Assembly: GCF_011075055.1 (NCBI RefSeq)
Contig: NC_058139.1
Span: 19,241,584-19,305,583 of the forward strand
From: Mangifera indica
Lineage: Eukaryota; Streptophyta; Magnoliopsida; Sapindales; Anacardiaceae
Reading direction: 5' to 3'
Length of the DNA: 64,000 nucleotides
Part shown: one piece after another, positions 12,586 through 24,500 of the stretch
Numbering within the stretch: the stretch's first letter is position 1
Layout: the number at the start of each line of letters is the position of its first letter
The notes under the pieces: model-generated
What the model was told of the DNA's origin: nothing
Databases searched by the model: none
What the model saw: the letters and a program-made list of their open reading frames with translations, nothing else
Translations under genes and position numbers: made by a program

Positions 12586-15500
12586 CTATGTTGTCGTCGG
12601 TATGAGAGCCAATATTTGATTTCTAATGATTCCCATGCATTTCTGTATCTCTACATAAATTGGAAGATTCTGTGAACAACACGGCTGCAAACTCGTAACA
12701 GCTGAATCTAGTACCTGTGCAACATCTGAGGGAGGGAACTGTCGTTCTGTACAGTTCTGCGATTTTTTATCAAGGCAATAAAATTGAGTTATATTATGTG
12801 CATATTTTTCAATCTAACAGCCAAATCTTACTTCACAAAACACACTCAAAGAGGAACCAAAAATGAATACCAAGCTGTCCACTAAAATCAGAAAGTTATG
12901 CCAGGAACAAAAATTTTATCGGCCATTCAGATATAATACAACAATAATGTAATTATATTTTAATTGATCCAACGACAAAAATAGTAACCAAATCTTCGTG
13001 GTTGTGAATGTGAAGATTGACAACATATTGCTACATCCAACAGTTATAAAATCCAAAAAAAAAAAAAAAATGATGTTGTAATAGCACAATGCAATGGCAT
13101 ATCACCTGTGTTTTACAGCAGGAAATACCTTACAAAGAAACAGAACTGATGAACAAGGTTGGGCGTAATCACTAACATAATAAAGTTAAAAACCACTAGT
13201 CTTTGGTTTTAGTATTTGAGTATTTATATTAAGATCCATCAACGTAAAAAGTTAAATCTTGCAAACAAATATTTAAAAGAAAAAAGAGAGAAAAGATAAG
13301 AAAAGAACATAAAATTAAAAAGTTTACCTGAATCATGAGAAAGGTAGCTACGCAATTTGCAATTAATTCTGAGGGAATTTGGGCAGCATTTTCATTAGGC
13401 AAATTGTTCAACTTAGAATCGGGCACATGATCATTTGCCAATGAATTTGATGTGCAGGTGTTCAGCTGATCCTCAACCGGTGAAGTAAGAGTGACGTGAA
13501 CTAAATCTATGGGGGTAGAGGATGTGGATGGAACACCTAATTCATCCACTGAAAGCCTATTATTTACAAAATCAATAGCATCCTCAATTTTCTCGATGCC
13601 ATTTCCTCCACTCTTCAAAGATGACATTGCCTGAAATGGTTAACGTGGTCAGAATAAATGCACTGTATTAAAGCTAAGATGGTGAGGCCACAACCATGAT
13701 AAGAAGATTAACAATTTTTGGGATAATTGAATAATAACCCTATTTGATCAAGAGACTAAATCATTGCCGTATACCTAGCAGATTTATAGAAACTTTTCCT
13801 TTTATGAGGCCAAATCAAGACTGCTACAGCACTGCCAACCCAATTAAAAAAAAAAAAAATCCCCTTTGGACTGCAAGGTGCTAAACACTGACTATGTATC
13901 TCATGTAGCTAAAAAGGAAAATGGCTACACTATTGAGGGAAGCATTTAGCCACAATGGACGCAGAGACCCAGCAAGTAAAGGTAGGGGTTAAATCTAATT
14001 TGTGTGTGATAGTTCACGTTTAACATATGTGCACTTGAAATAATTCTTATTGATAATCACACACACCCAAAAATAATAATAAAGGAATAACAAGATGAAG
14101 AACCCTTAGAATCTTCCTTGGTGGTATTCTACCTTAGAAATACCTTCAAGGTAAAGGGTTCAAGGCTGGTATTTGCAATTACCAATGCGATTGGAGGAAG
14201 ATGAAGAAGAAAAAAAACTAAAGTTGAGATTTGAGGAAAGTACATCCATAGAGTAGAGATCCACAGAGATATTGGAAAAATAACGAGGGGAACAAATCTA
14301 CACAAGACAGTGACTAATTCTCCCTTTTCTATGTGAAAACAAGCAAACCATACAAAGGTTCACTTGAAATAATAAAAATAGAAAAAGAATGTCTTTAAAT
14401 CGAATGAAGGTTAAACGGAAGAACAAGTAATCTATAAAGTGTTTGAAGCATAGCAGATACCTATAAGTAGCCAACGAGGACAGAAATAGGGTTATCTGGG
14501 CTTTCTTACCTGCACAGCAGCATCAACCATTTTCTGGGCTTTAGTTCTTGAACTTTCAACAATTTCAGCAACATGAGACCCAGATTCTTGGGTTTGGTAA
14601 GCCATGTAATCAAAAGAGCTTGAGTGGGCACTGGGGTCACCTAAGCTAGCCATGGACTTTGACCATAAAAGAGGGATGTTCCCTTGATAAGTATTGCGCT
14701 GCCTCAAAAAAAGGAGAGCAGAAGAAACCTGCATATAAAAGAAAATTAAGTCAAGCAAGTGCTACCTGATTAAAGTAAAATGTTTTGAGATAAAGGAAAT
14801 GGAAGAATCTGAAAAGTGGTCCATGGATAATTCATGCCAGCTCATTGACTTCGTTTAGCTGTAAGAGTATGGCAGCGTATTGCTTCTTAAAAAGTTCAGA
14901 ATCCTTAAAAGAGTTATCTCCATCCCTTTGGTTTTCCAACACCTCATCATTCATGCGCCTCAACTCGGACACCACAGCCTCCTGCAAGATCAATATCATC
15001 CAGAACTTGAAATGATTTGTATATGAACCTTATGAAAGAAAAAAGGTGAGGAGGATGGGGGTATAAAGTATATAGAATACAACCCAGATAAAGCAAATAA
15101 CTACAATCTAGACACCTTTCCCACTCAAATTACATATCATGAAACTAGAACACCATTACAATTGTCTCAAAGACCTCTGATCATTCAAAAAGCAACCAGG
15201 AAGGTTTTCGCGAAGCAGCAGCTATAAAACCCTAAAAGATGGATTTCCTCTAGGATGACATGTTAAAATTATAAAGCAGTCAAGATAGAGCTGAATTCGA
15301 ACTGAGCATGTTCGAGCTCGAACAAGCCAAAAACGAGTCTACTAGATACGAACTCGAGCCTAAACCCAAGCTATATATATTGAAGTTCGCGAACTCGATC
15401 TCAAACCCGAGCTATAGAGCAAAGCAGCTCACAAGCCATGTGAGCTCGCTATATTTAGCAAAAACAACACTTTATAATTAAATGTTATACAGCGTTTTTG

Positions 15501-18500
15501 TTTCAATCAAGACAAAAGGGAAAAATTGAGGAAAAGGAGCAATGAACTTCATCGAAATCAAACATATTTTTTATAAATCAAGAACAGTAAAGCCAGCTAT
15601 CCAACCACCCTTATTCTAGCTATGTAATTTTTTTAATTAATAACTTAAACTTTAAAAAGAAGATGGCGGAGCAGACTCATCTAATACACCAAGAATGTGA
15701 AGTTTTATGTAAACAAACCCCAAGAAAGGATATTAATAACTCCCAAGTTCCAGCAACTAAATCACACAATTATTAATTATGTTATTCACCAATAAATGCT
15801 TGAGATGCCTGACAAAAAAAATTAAGACAACTACTTCCATTTAGACATTTTTAATTTGTTGCAGATTATGTTAACCAATTGGAGTTTGCTAAGAAACTCG
15901 GCTTGGCTCAGGCTTGATAAGCCCAACTGAGCCGAGCTCAAGCAGCTCGCCAGACGGCAAGCTCAAACCGGATCAGGCATTTCTCAGGCTTACCAAGCCT
16001 GAACTCAAGCTTGAGCTCGGTTCTTCATTAGCCGAGCCAAATTCTCAAATCTAGCCCTAATCCAAGACAATGTAAAATTGAAACCTCAGGACAGCGGCAC
16101 CATGAATTACCAAAAAGGTAGAAATAACATTAGGGAAAAAATGATACTTAAACAAGGACAAAAGAGACATACATCTTTGAATTAATTCTATGCATATTAA
16201 AGGATTCTGAGAAGTAAAAAAAATATGAAATTGGTGCATGATCATGTATACCTTTTTGTTAAGAGCACGAGTCAATTCAGAAAGAGCATGGACATCAGCT
16301 TCCTTTCCTTGGACATGCACAGTAATAGAAGGCTGCAAGGTTGTTTGCTGAGCATTAATATTTTCACCAGGCCCAACTCTAACCTGCAATGTATAGCTTG
16401 ATAAAATCCCCTGAACAAAATAGTTCCCTCTTCTCTTCATCTGAAAATTCTGGAATCTTAGCTCAGGTGTAAGATTGTAGAGCCATTGGCACAAGTACTT
16501 AGAGAAAAAGAAGGTGGGGTGGGATGGAGGATTTAAAGTTGGTGAAATACTTCATTTGGTTGAGCATATAAAGACAATCCCAGGAAATAAAAAACATAAT
16601 TCAGAATTATTTGTTCTTTAAAAAGCAAACGAGCACCCTTTCCTAATTTCAAGTTACAGATCTGATAATAGACATACAATATAGATCACGATATGAACTG
16701 CCTGTGATTTACCTATTTATATGTGTACAGCAAAAAATGATTCTATAAACCACTTACCTTTTGCTGCTGTAATAAATGGTTGACGCGTTGATTAGTTGAA
16801 GGGGACATATGAGATGGACCATTGCCGTTCTCCAGGTTCTCACATAGGGCAAATTTCATGCATCCTTCCACATTCCTTTCTCTCAGTTGCACATTTGATT
16901 TGAGCTCATTAAGATTCTCAATAAATTTACCAAAGACAACATTTTGCCTTGTAAGAGATGCAGGCAAATTTTCAAATGGATTTAAAGGCATGCAATCAAT
17001 ATCCTGTTATGAAAGAGCTATTATGCCTTGAATAATACAACCACTGAAAAGGTAGAGGGCAGAATATGGTAAGAAGCAATTTGTCTCAGGAGGCAACCAT
17101 GTCTAATATTTGTAAGAAAAACAATAAACTAAATCTGGCATGGGCCTCTAGACTTTAGTCTGGTGTTTTGCCATTTTTCCACAATTAGCTTCATAGTACA
17201 AGACAAATATCTCCATGGTGCCACTTATTTATGTAAAAGATGTCCACATTCATTGGTTAAGAATATAAGTATACAAAAGCTTTTAAACAAAAACAAAATG
17301 AAGATATAAGGAATTATTAGATTTGCAATAAAAAGACTTACCTTGACAAACTCAACCCCTAGATCATGTCGGTCAAACTGAACCCTGTATCGACTGTGAT
17401 CAACAGTTAGTACACTTCCATCATGAATCTCTCTTGTCCTTGGATGAACAGCAATAATTTTTTGCCCAACAACCAATGGTCGGGCCAAATCAGCTGGAAG
17501 TCCTTCCCTAATACCAGCATGAAGTTCGGAATAATGATTTCTGACAGAGTCCCTATAATGGTAAAGCTTATCTCTTTCTTCCTTCAAGAATGGCTCAGCA
17601 AACCTCCGTGGCCTGCCAAGGGAACTGTGCCAACAAGAAAACCAAAATGACTATTACAGCCAAAATGTGCCAAGAATACAGAAAAACTCCATATTGAAAA
17701 GAAGTTAAAAGGCTAATACCTCTTAATGACACCCCATTCAACATGAGTTAATCTCGGCACATGACTCAACCCTACATGATCTAAGTACTCGGCAAACTCC
17801 CTTTTAGCAAACCATGGGTAATCAATTGAGCTGTAGAACCACTCAAAAACACACCATCTCTGTACTAGGTACCAAGATAGGCAACCAGAAAGCTGATCCT
17901 GCATATATAATATACAAAATTAGGGAAAATCAAGATTAGAGAAACTATAATGAATTTGAACAGTGAACCATATCAGACCTTTAGTTTTAGTGTTTTGTCA
18001 TTTAAAGATGGAACTGCTTTATAAGACTGGCCATTTAAAAGATCCCCAGAAGACTTTGTATCCATCTGAATCAGGAGTTTTCGTGGAGTATTCTTCCGCT
18101 TGCTCCCGACTTTGGTGGGTAAATTGATCTCGTTTGTTGATGGAACATGTGTGGTTGATGGACCTGCATTATTCGATTCCTTTCTCTGACCAGTACTAGA
18201 AGTACGTTCAGGAGGTTTCACCAATTTTCCATGTTTTGGTTGTGCTGAACTGTGAGTACGCTTACCTTTACTCACAAACTTCTTCAACTCATCTGTGGCC
18301 TACATAGATAAAAGGAAAACATCAGCCAAAATAGGCACATAAAAGTTACAAAGAACAAAATCCAGTTGCAACAAATAGACAGATCAACTGATAGCACATT
18401 CCCATATGGAAAAATAATAGCAACTTAAGGCTCATAATAGGAGGGAAAAGAAATGACGGAGAAAACAGTACAAACTTTAAAACCTGGAATTTCCCTATAA

Positions 18501-21500
18501 AGCAAACAAATGATAAATAGAATTATACCTACTTTCTTCATATCTCCTAAAAGGAAGAACACAAGCATACAATGAAAGTGTTAGGACCTAGGGTGTACAA
18601 GAAGAAACATGAGGGTCAAAGCAGGGGAATCTTGAATTGTAGCAAGAAAAGAGGGATATGTGGGAAGCAAAAAGGAAATGAATGAAGTGACAGCACAAAA
18701 CAGACAAGGCATACAATAAAAGCAGATGAAAGTGGAAAGAAAAAAGAGGGGGAAAATGGGGCAAATTGCTTGGGGAGGATTCAACACTTCTATTGCCAGA
18801 AATTGTTTATCATTCTTCACCCATTTATGAGTTTCGTGACTCTTGGTTTATTATGTTTATTGTTCATACTTGTTAGAAGGATTATTTAATTCAATTTAAT
18901 ACACATACATAGTCAATTGGAATCGTTTCACTACTATCTACTAAGTTTTGTGTGTTGGTGGTGTATTGTATTTGCTGGGAAATTGTTGGATGTTATCTGG
19001 TTTGTTTGACAGATTGCTATTAGATTGCTTAATGAATTTTGCATGTTGGTTGTATATTGGATTTGTTGAGAAATTGTTGAGTGCTATCTAGTTTCTTTGA
19101 TAGGTCTGATTCTATAGCATGCAGTGTCTCTGAGTATGAGTCTCCAACTCAACACATTTTACACCCACCGACACCATATCCAATTGTTGCATTTGCCCCA
19201 CAAGCCCAATCAATTACCATTCAAGCACAATTCATATTCTATAATTAGGAAATTCCCATTCTGTTAGGATTGGGACACTTGTCCTCAATCCAATGGTCAA
19301 TTTCTATTATAAATATATGTTTTGGGTTTTAAAAGAATGAGAGGAAAAAATATATTGGGGTTTTGTTTGAGGGTAACCATCCTTGGCTGATCTAGAGAGG
19401 TCTTCGACGCCTCGAACAACTGGAAAATGGGAGGCTCCGAACTCCTTGAAATGTTCGGTTTATCTTTGTAATATTTTAATTAATGAAATAGTTTTAATTT
19501 ATTATGTTTTTTGGATTTTAATTTTGTGTTTTAGTATAATAAGAACTGAGTTCCTAACAAAATGGAATCAGAGCATTCAATCCAGTGGGGAAGACAAATG
19601 ATGGTCGAAAAAGTGAAGATTCATCAGAAAAAGTGTAGAGTCGCCGAAAAATGTTCACAGAGGAGGCTGACTTGAAGAAGAATCATCACAGGGAGAAATG
19701 AGTCCGAAAGTGCAAAAAGAGAAGAAGAGGAAAACAAAAACAAAAGAAGAAGAAGAAGAAGGAGGAGGAGAAGAAAATGAAACGCTGGTGGAAGCGAAAA
19801 AAAAAAACAGAAAACAGAAGGGAGAAAACGTAGAGAAGAAAAAAGAAGAGAAAAAGACGAGAAGAAGAAAAGAGAAAGGAGAGAGAAAAAATTTTTAAAA
19901 AAAAAGGTGGAGGGCAGTGGCAGTGGGTTTGTTGGGAAATGGAGGAGAGCTTCTGCTGGGAAAATAGAAGGAAAGGCAGTAGGTGGGTTTCTTGGGAAGA
20001 GAAAAAGAAAAGATGTGGGGCCAATGGAAAAAAAAAAGTGAATAAGCAACAATAGAGAGAAGGGGTAGGGAGATTAAAAAATAATAATAATAATAAAAAA
20101 TTAAAAAAACAAAAAAAAATGTTTAAATCAGAAAAAAATTAAAAAAGAAAAAAAATCATTATATAAATATCCATTTTGAGAAAAATATGGTTTTGAAGGG
20201 GAGGGAAATGTTAGGATTAGGACACTTGTCCTCAATCCAATGGTCAATTTCTATTATAAATATATGTTTTGGGTTTTAAAAGAAAGGGAGAAGAAAATAT
20301 GTTAGGGTTTTGTTTGAGGGCAGCCATCCTTGGCTGATTTAGAGAAGTCTCTGGCACCTCGAACGGCCAAAAAATGGGAGGCCCTGAACTCCTTGAAATG
20401 TTCAGTTTATCTTTGTAATATTTTGATTAATGAAATAGTTTTAGTTTATTATGTTTTTTGTGTTTTAATTTTATGTTTTAGTAAAATAAGAGCTGGGTTC
20501 CTAACACATTCCAACCCAAACTCTTCTCACCACACTCCAATCCACTCATCCCATACACCAACCCAAATGCTCTCATCCACACACTCCAACCCAAATCACA
20601 TAAACACAGCCCGACCCAACTTCAACACACAAACTGATCACCCACCTAGACCAATCCAAACAACTTTAATCCAAGTCGAAACAAACCAACAACCATTGCC
20701 CTTGACTCATTCAAGCAAGAAGTCTAGACAGACAATGGCAAGAGCAAATGATGCCCACGTGATGGGATGATAACTTCCTTCCAACAACTACGTTTCATAT
20801 GTGATGAGAGATTTCGACCCAACCACGGATGCAGAAATCAATAGTTTCATGTTTTATTAGTCAAAATAAGTGAATAACCAGCAAGTGAGGACCAAGTTCC
20901 TAAAGAAATTGGCCAACATAATGCTACCAAGAACAACTCTTATCCTACACATCTCTTTGGTTCATGGTAAAATTTTTGTTTGGATCAACTTTAAAGACAT
21001 TTGTAAAAAGAGAGGAATCTTTAAGAAAATACTAGTGGAAAATAGGAAAATCATAGAGACCTTGATGAAGTTTTTGTTAAGTACGAGGCTTGGTTAGAAG
21101 ATGACTTATTGGTCTCCAAATCTCATGGGGTGGAATTCACTACTGAAAAAGGATATTTATGCTTTGTCTTAGCAAAAGCAGTCAAAACAATGAAGAAAGG
21201 GGAGGAGTGCTATTGTAAGCAAAACCTCAACATGGTTTTCGGGAGATCGACAGAAACATAGTAGGGTTTGGCGGTAGCAGTGCCTCCTAATGGTACCTTC
21301 CAAATAAAACTAAAGTTGGACTCTTAGAAAATTGTTTCTAATATTTTTTTTGTTCACTGTACCCAGGGGTTTACCTATCCGGCGAAGTCGGGCAGAGTTC
21401 CTCCAATCACCCAAAAAAAAAAAGTTTCTAATATTACCAAAGACAAAAACATGCTGAAAAAGATCTTTCAGGAGGGAGAGGGATATGAAAAACCTAATAA

Positions 21501-24500
21501 TAATGTAGTCATACAAGTGGAATTAACTAGGAAGTCAAATGAGTTTGACATTAATTTTTATGCTTATTATTTGAGGGCTAATATGATGATGGTGCTAGTG
21601 ATTGTAAACAACCTCTTGAGTGGACAATGAAATACGAGCCAAAGTTTCATGAAGATGTAAGTAATTTGGAAGAACTTATTTTTTTTGAGGATTGTATTTT
21701 GAGTTGCATTCTACTGAAAGGGAAGTTGTGAAGGCTCCTGATTACCTACTTGTTCTCATAATGGTCATTACTTCAACATAGCGGTTGATCCCACCAATCT
21801 CATGTCTATGCCATTATGAAAAATATGGAGTTGGTTTTAAAGCATCAAGACATCCTTGTGGCAGGAAGGCTTTAAGAGTGGATGATGAGATGAAGGAATC
21901 GGGTTTGAAGCCTAATGATATGACAAGTTTTGGTGGCTTGTAGTCATGGTGGTTTAGTTGCTAACTAGATGACGAGTCAAAAATGGTCAACTATGCACCA
22001 GGGCAAAGAAACTAAGGCTACTGAGAAATTGCTCCAACAAATGCTACAAACTGAGAAAGAATCGTTTGATGATGAGTCATGTGACTTAGTTATTGGCATG
22101 TTATTTCAACACACCAAACTGAAGCTGTTTTGAAAAACCTCAGCAAGCCAGATACACGACCATCCAAAATTGAGAAGTGTAAGACAATAAATCAAGACAA
22201 TGCAGCAAATACCTTTTCGAGTCAAGTGGTTTAGTAGAGTTTTTGGCATTATCAAGAGCAAAAGTTATGGGTTTAGATACAGTGAACGAAGCAATGAAAA
22301 GTTAATTGAGATAGTACAAACATTGCTCAAGGATCTAGAGGTTAAACGGTCGTTGACAAATTATGAGAAGTTCTTAGCAAATTACAAAACATGCCTTCTT
22401 TTGAAGAGTTTTGAAGCAATTTATGCACAATTTTCTTGTTTCCACTTTGAGGACACGGTGATTCTTATTGGGCAGGGTAATGTTAGAACCTAGGGTGTAC
22501 AAGAAGAAACATGAGAGCCAAAGCAGGGGAATCTTGGATTGTAGCAAGGAAAGAGGGACACGTGGGAACGAAAAAGGGAATGGATGGAGTGACAACGCAA
22601 AACACACAAGGCAGACAGTACTAGCAGTGTAAAAAGAGATGAAGGAGAAAAGAAAAAGGAAGGGAAAAAATAACAATTGAATCATGAAAATGGTGTAAAT
22701 TGCCTGGGGAGGATCTAGTACCTCTGTTGCCAAAAATTGTTTATGATCCTTCACCTGTTTATGAGTTTCGTAACTCTTGGTTTAATTTGATTATTGTTTA
22801 CAGTTTGTCGAAGGATTATTTAGTTCAATTTAATACACATATATAGTTGGTTGGAACTGTTTCACTACTATCTATTGAGTTTTGCATGTTGGGTGTGTCT
22901 TGGATTAATTCGGAAATCGTTGGGTGTTATCTGGTTTCTTTGACAGGTCCCTATCAAATTGCTCCACTGAAATTTGTGTTAATTGTGTAATGGATTTTGG
23001 GAAATTGTTGGGTGTTATCTGGTTTTTTTGACAGGTCACTATCAACAAGCTTCATTACATTTGTTTTTGCTCCAAATTTATTCTTGATAGAAGCTACAAG
23101 GTGAAGTCCCCTTGATAAATGCCCCCTCTTAGCTTTATTAGTCAGTCAAAAATTTGTCAATTTTGTTCAAACTTATACAAGTGTAATCCTCAACCAGAAC
23201 AGAAATTCACTGGAGCTGCACTTCAAACTTCATTAAACTTTCAATACTTAAGAGCAGACAGCCAGTATTTTCAGATGATTAGACTAGGCCATTACTTGGT
23301 AATTTGGTCAAAACCATAATCAATTTGTCATGAATGTTGTCAATCTGACTTTTATCCTAATCCCTAAAATGAAACTTTAATGATGCAAGCGGGCACTGAC
23401 CTCAAACACTTCAGCACAGTTAAACTTCAGAATTAAATATCATGGATAAATATTTTGTATAAATATCACATTATCTATTCATTAATTTATAATATATGAA
23501 ATGCATGAAATTAGAGAAAAGCCACCAAGTTTGAAAAAAGAACAGATAAGAGACCAGTCATTAATTTTTTAACAGACAAATTACACACCTCAATTTTCTG
23601 AGATCTGTCCAAATGAGAATCGGTATTATCTTCAGGTTTTGGAATCTGTTCCTAGAAAGCAACTTGCATATGGTCATTGGTGTATGAGATGAACTTGAAA
23701 GGATATATTTTGACCAGATAAAAAAGGAAAATGCAGAAAGAAAACTTACATCCATCCTTAGCTTAAATGGCAAGAACTTTTGTCTCTTTGTACGGGTTCG
23801 TGCATTTGTCTGATGATTTCCCTCCTCTGCTTCTGGTACATCACCATTATTATCACTGTGATATTTTCCCAACTTGGATGTTTTATAGGCAGTGACTTTA
23901 ACTCCAGGACTTGAACGACTCCCCTTCACCTTAGACTCGTCAATTGACTTGTCTTCCTTTACCTGAATAGATGACTCTAAGACAGATAAAATCAAAAGAT
24001 TAGATCTTGATCACAAGAAACTCAGCTGAAAATAAAATCATAAATTAATTAAAACTACCCAGAATTCTACTGGAAATCTGCCAAAACAGCTATGTGGCAG
24101 GAGAAAAGATACTGCAAAGAATGATTACACCCTTGATATCTTACCAGTATCAACAGTTGTTTCGGGCATCATCAATGACAGATCTGCCAATGTCTGCAGG
24201 GCGTCAAAGGTAGAGCCTTCATCTACAGAGTCAAACATATAAATACAATTAAAAGATATGCAGATGCTTCTACAAGAAGAAGACAGAGATAAGTCAAAGT
24301 TGAAGCATACACAACTTCTCATAAAGTCAGAAACTATTGGCCACTGCAGTGGAATGGAAAACAGATATCATTCAGATCATGCATTGGTTAAAAAAATATT
24401 TAATGCCTCACAACATGCAGAAACAAAAAACCAAAGGGAAAAAGAAACATAAATTTGGTCATCCAAGAGAATAAAGCAAATTTCAGAGTGGCAAAATGAG

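Larger units (their letters stand above)
19262..20506 (+). mobile_element. TRIM-like non-autonomous LTR retrotransposon nested in the chimeric element
   Basis: Two 298-base LTRs (19262-19559 and 20209-20506) begin TGTTAGGATT and end TTCCTAACA. An exact 5-base target duplication CATTC flanks the unit at 19257-19261 and 20507-20511. A primer site TGGAATCAGAGC at 19563-19574 differs at one base from the usual initiator-Met-tRNA site, and a purine run (TTTTGAAGGGGAGGGAAA) ends at 20208. The 649-base interior has no gag or pol, only a long GAA/GGA-rich purine tract followed by AT-rich sequence. With a total length of 1,245 bases it fits a TRIM that depends on other elements' enzymes. Confidence 0.88.
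18579..23045 (+). mobile_element. Chimeric Ty3/gypsy-like LTR element in ALY intron 10, carrying captured gene fragments
   Basis: Long direct repeats start at 18579 (TGTTAGGACCTAGGGTGTAC) and 22481 (TGTTAGAACCTAGGGTGTAC) and run about 530-565 bases each, the right one ending near 23045. Just before the right LTR the frame reads [15 protein letters not shown], the tail seen in gypsy chromoviruses whose last frame enters the 3' LTR. There is no recognisable RT or integrase inside. The interior instead holds a TRIM insertion, a proline-rich gag-like stretch, an FKBP gene fragment, a possible PPR fragment and unassigned sequence. No 5-base duplication was found at the edges, so limits are approximate. 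Orientation is opposite to ALY. Confidence 0.72.

Noticed and set aside
19624..20052. Long minus-strand frames rich in Phe, Ser and Leu, and the matching Lys/Glu-rich plus frame
   Set aside because: They come from the GAA/GGA purine tract of the TRIM interior. The composition is pure low complexity.
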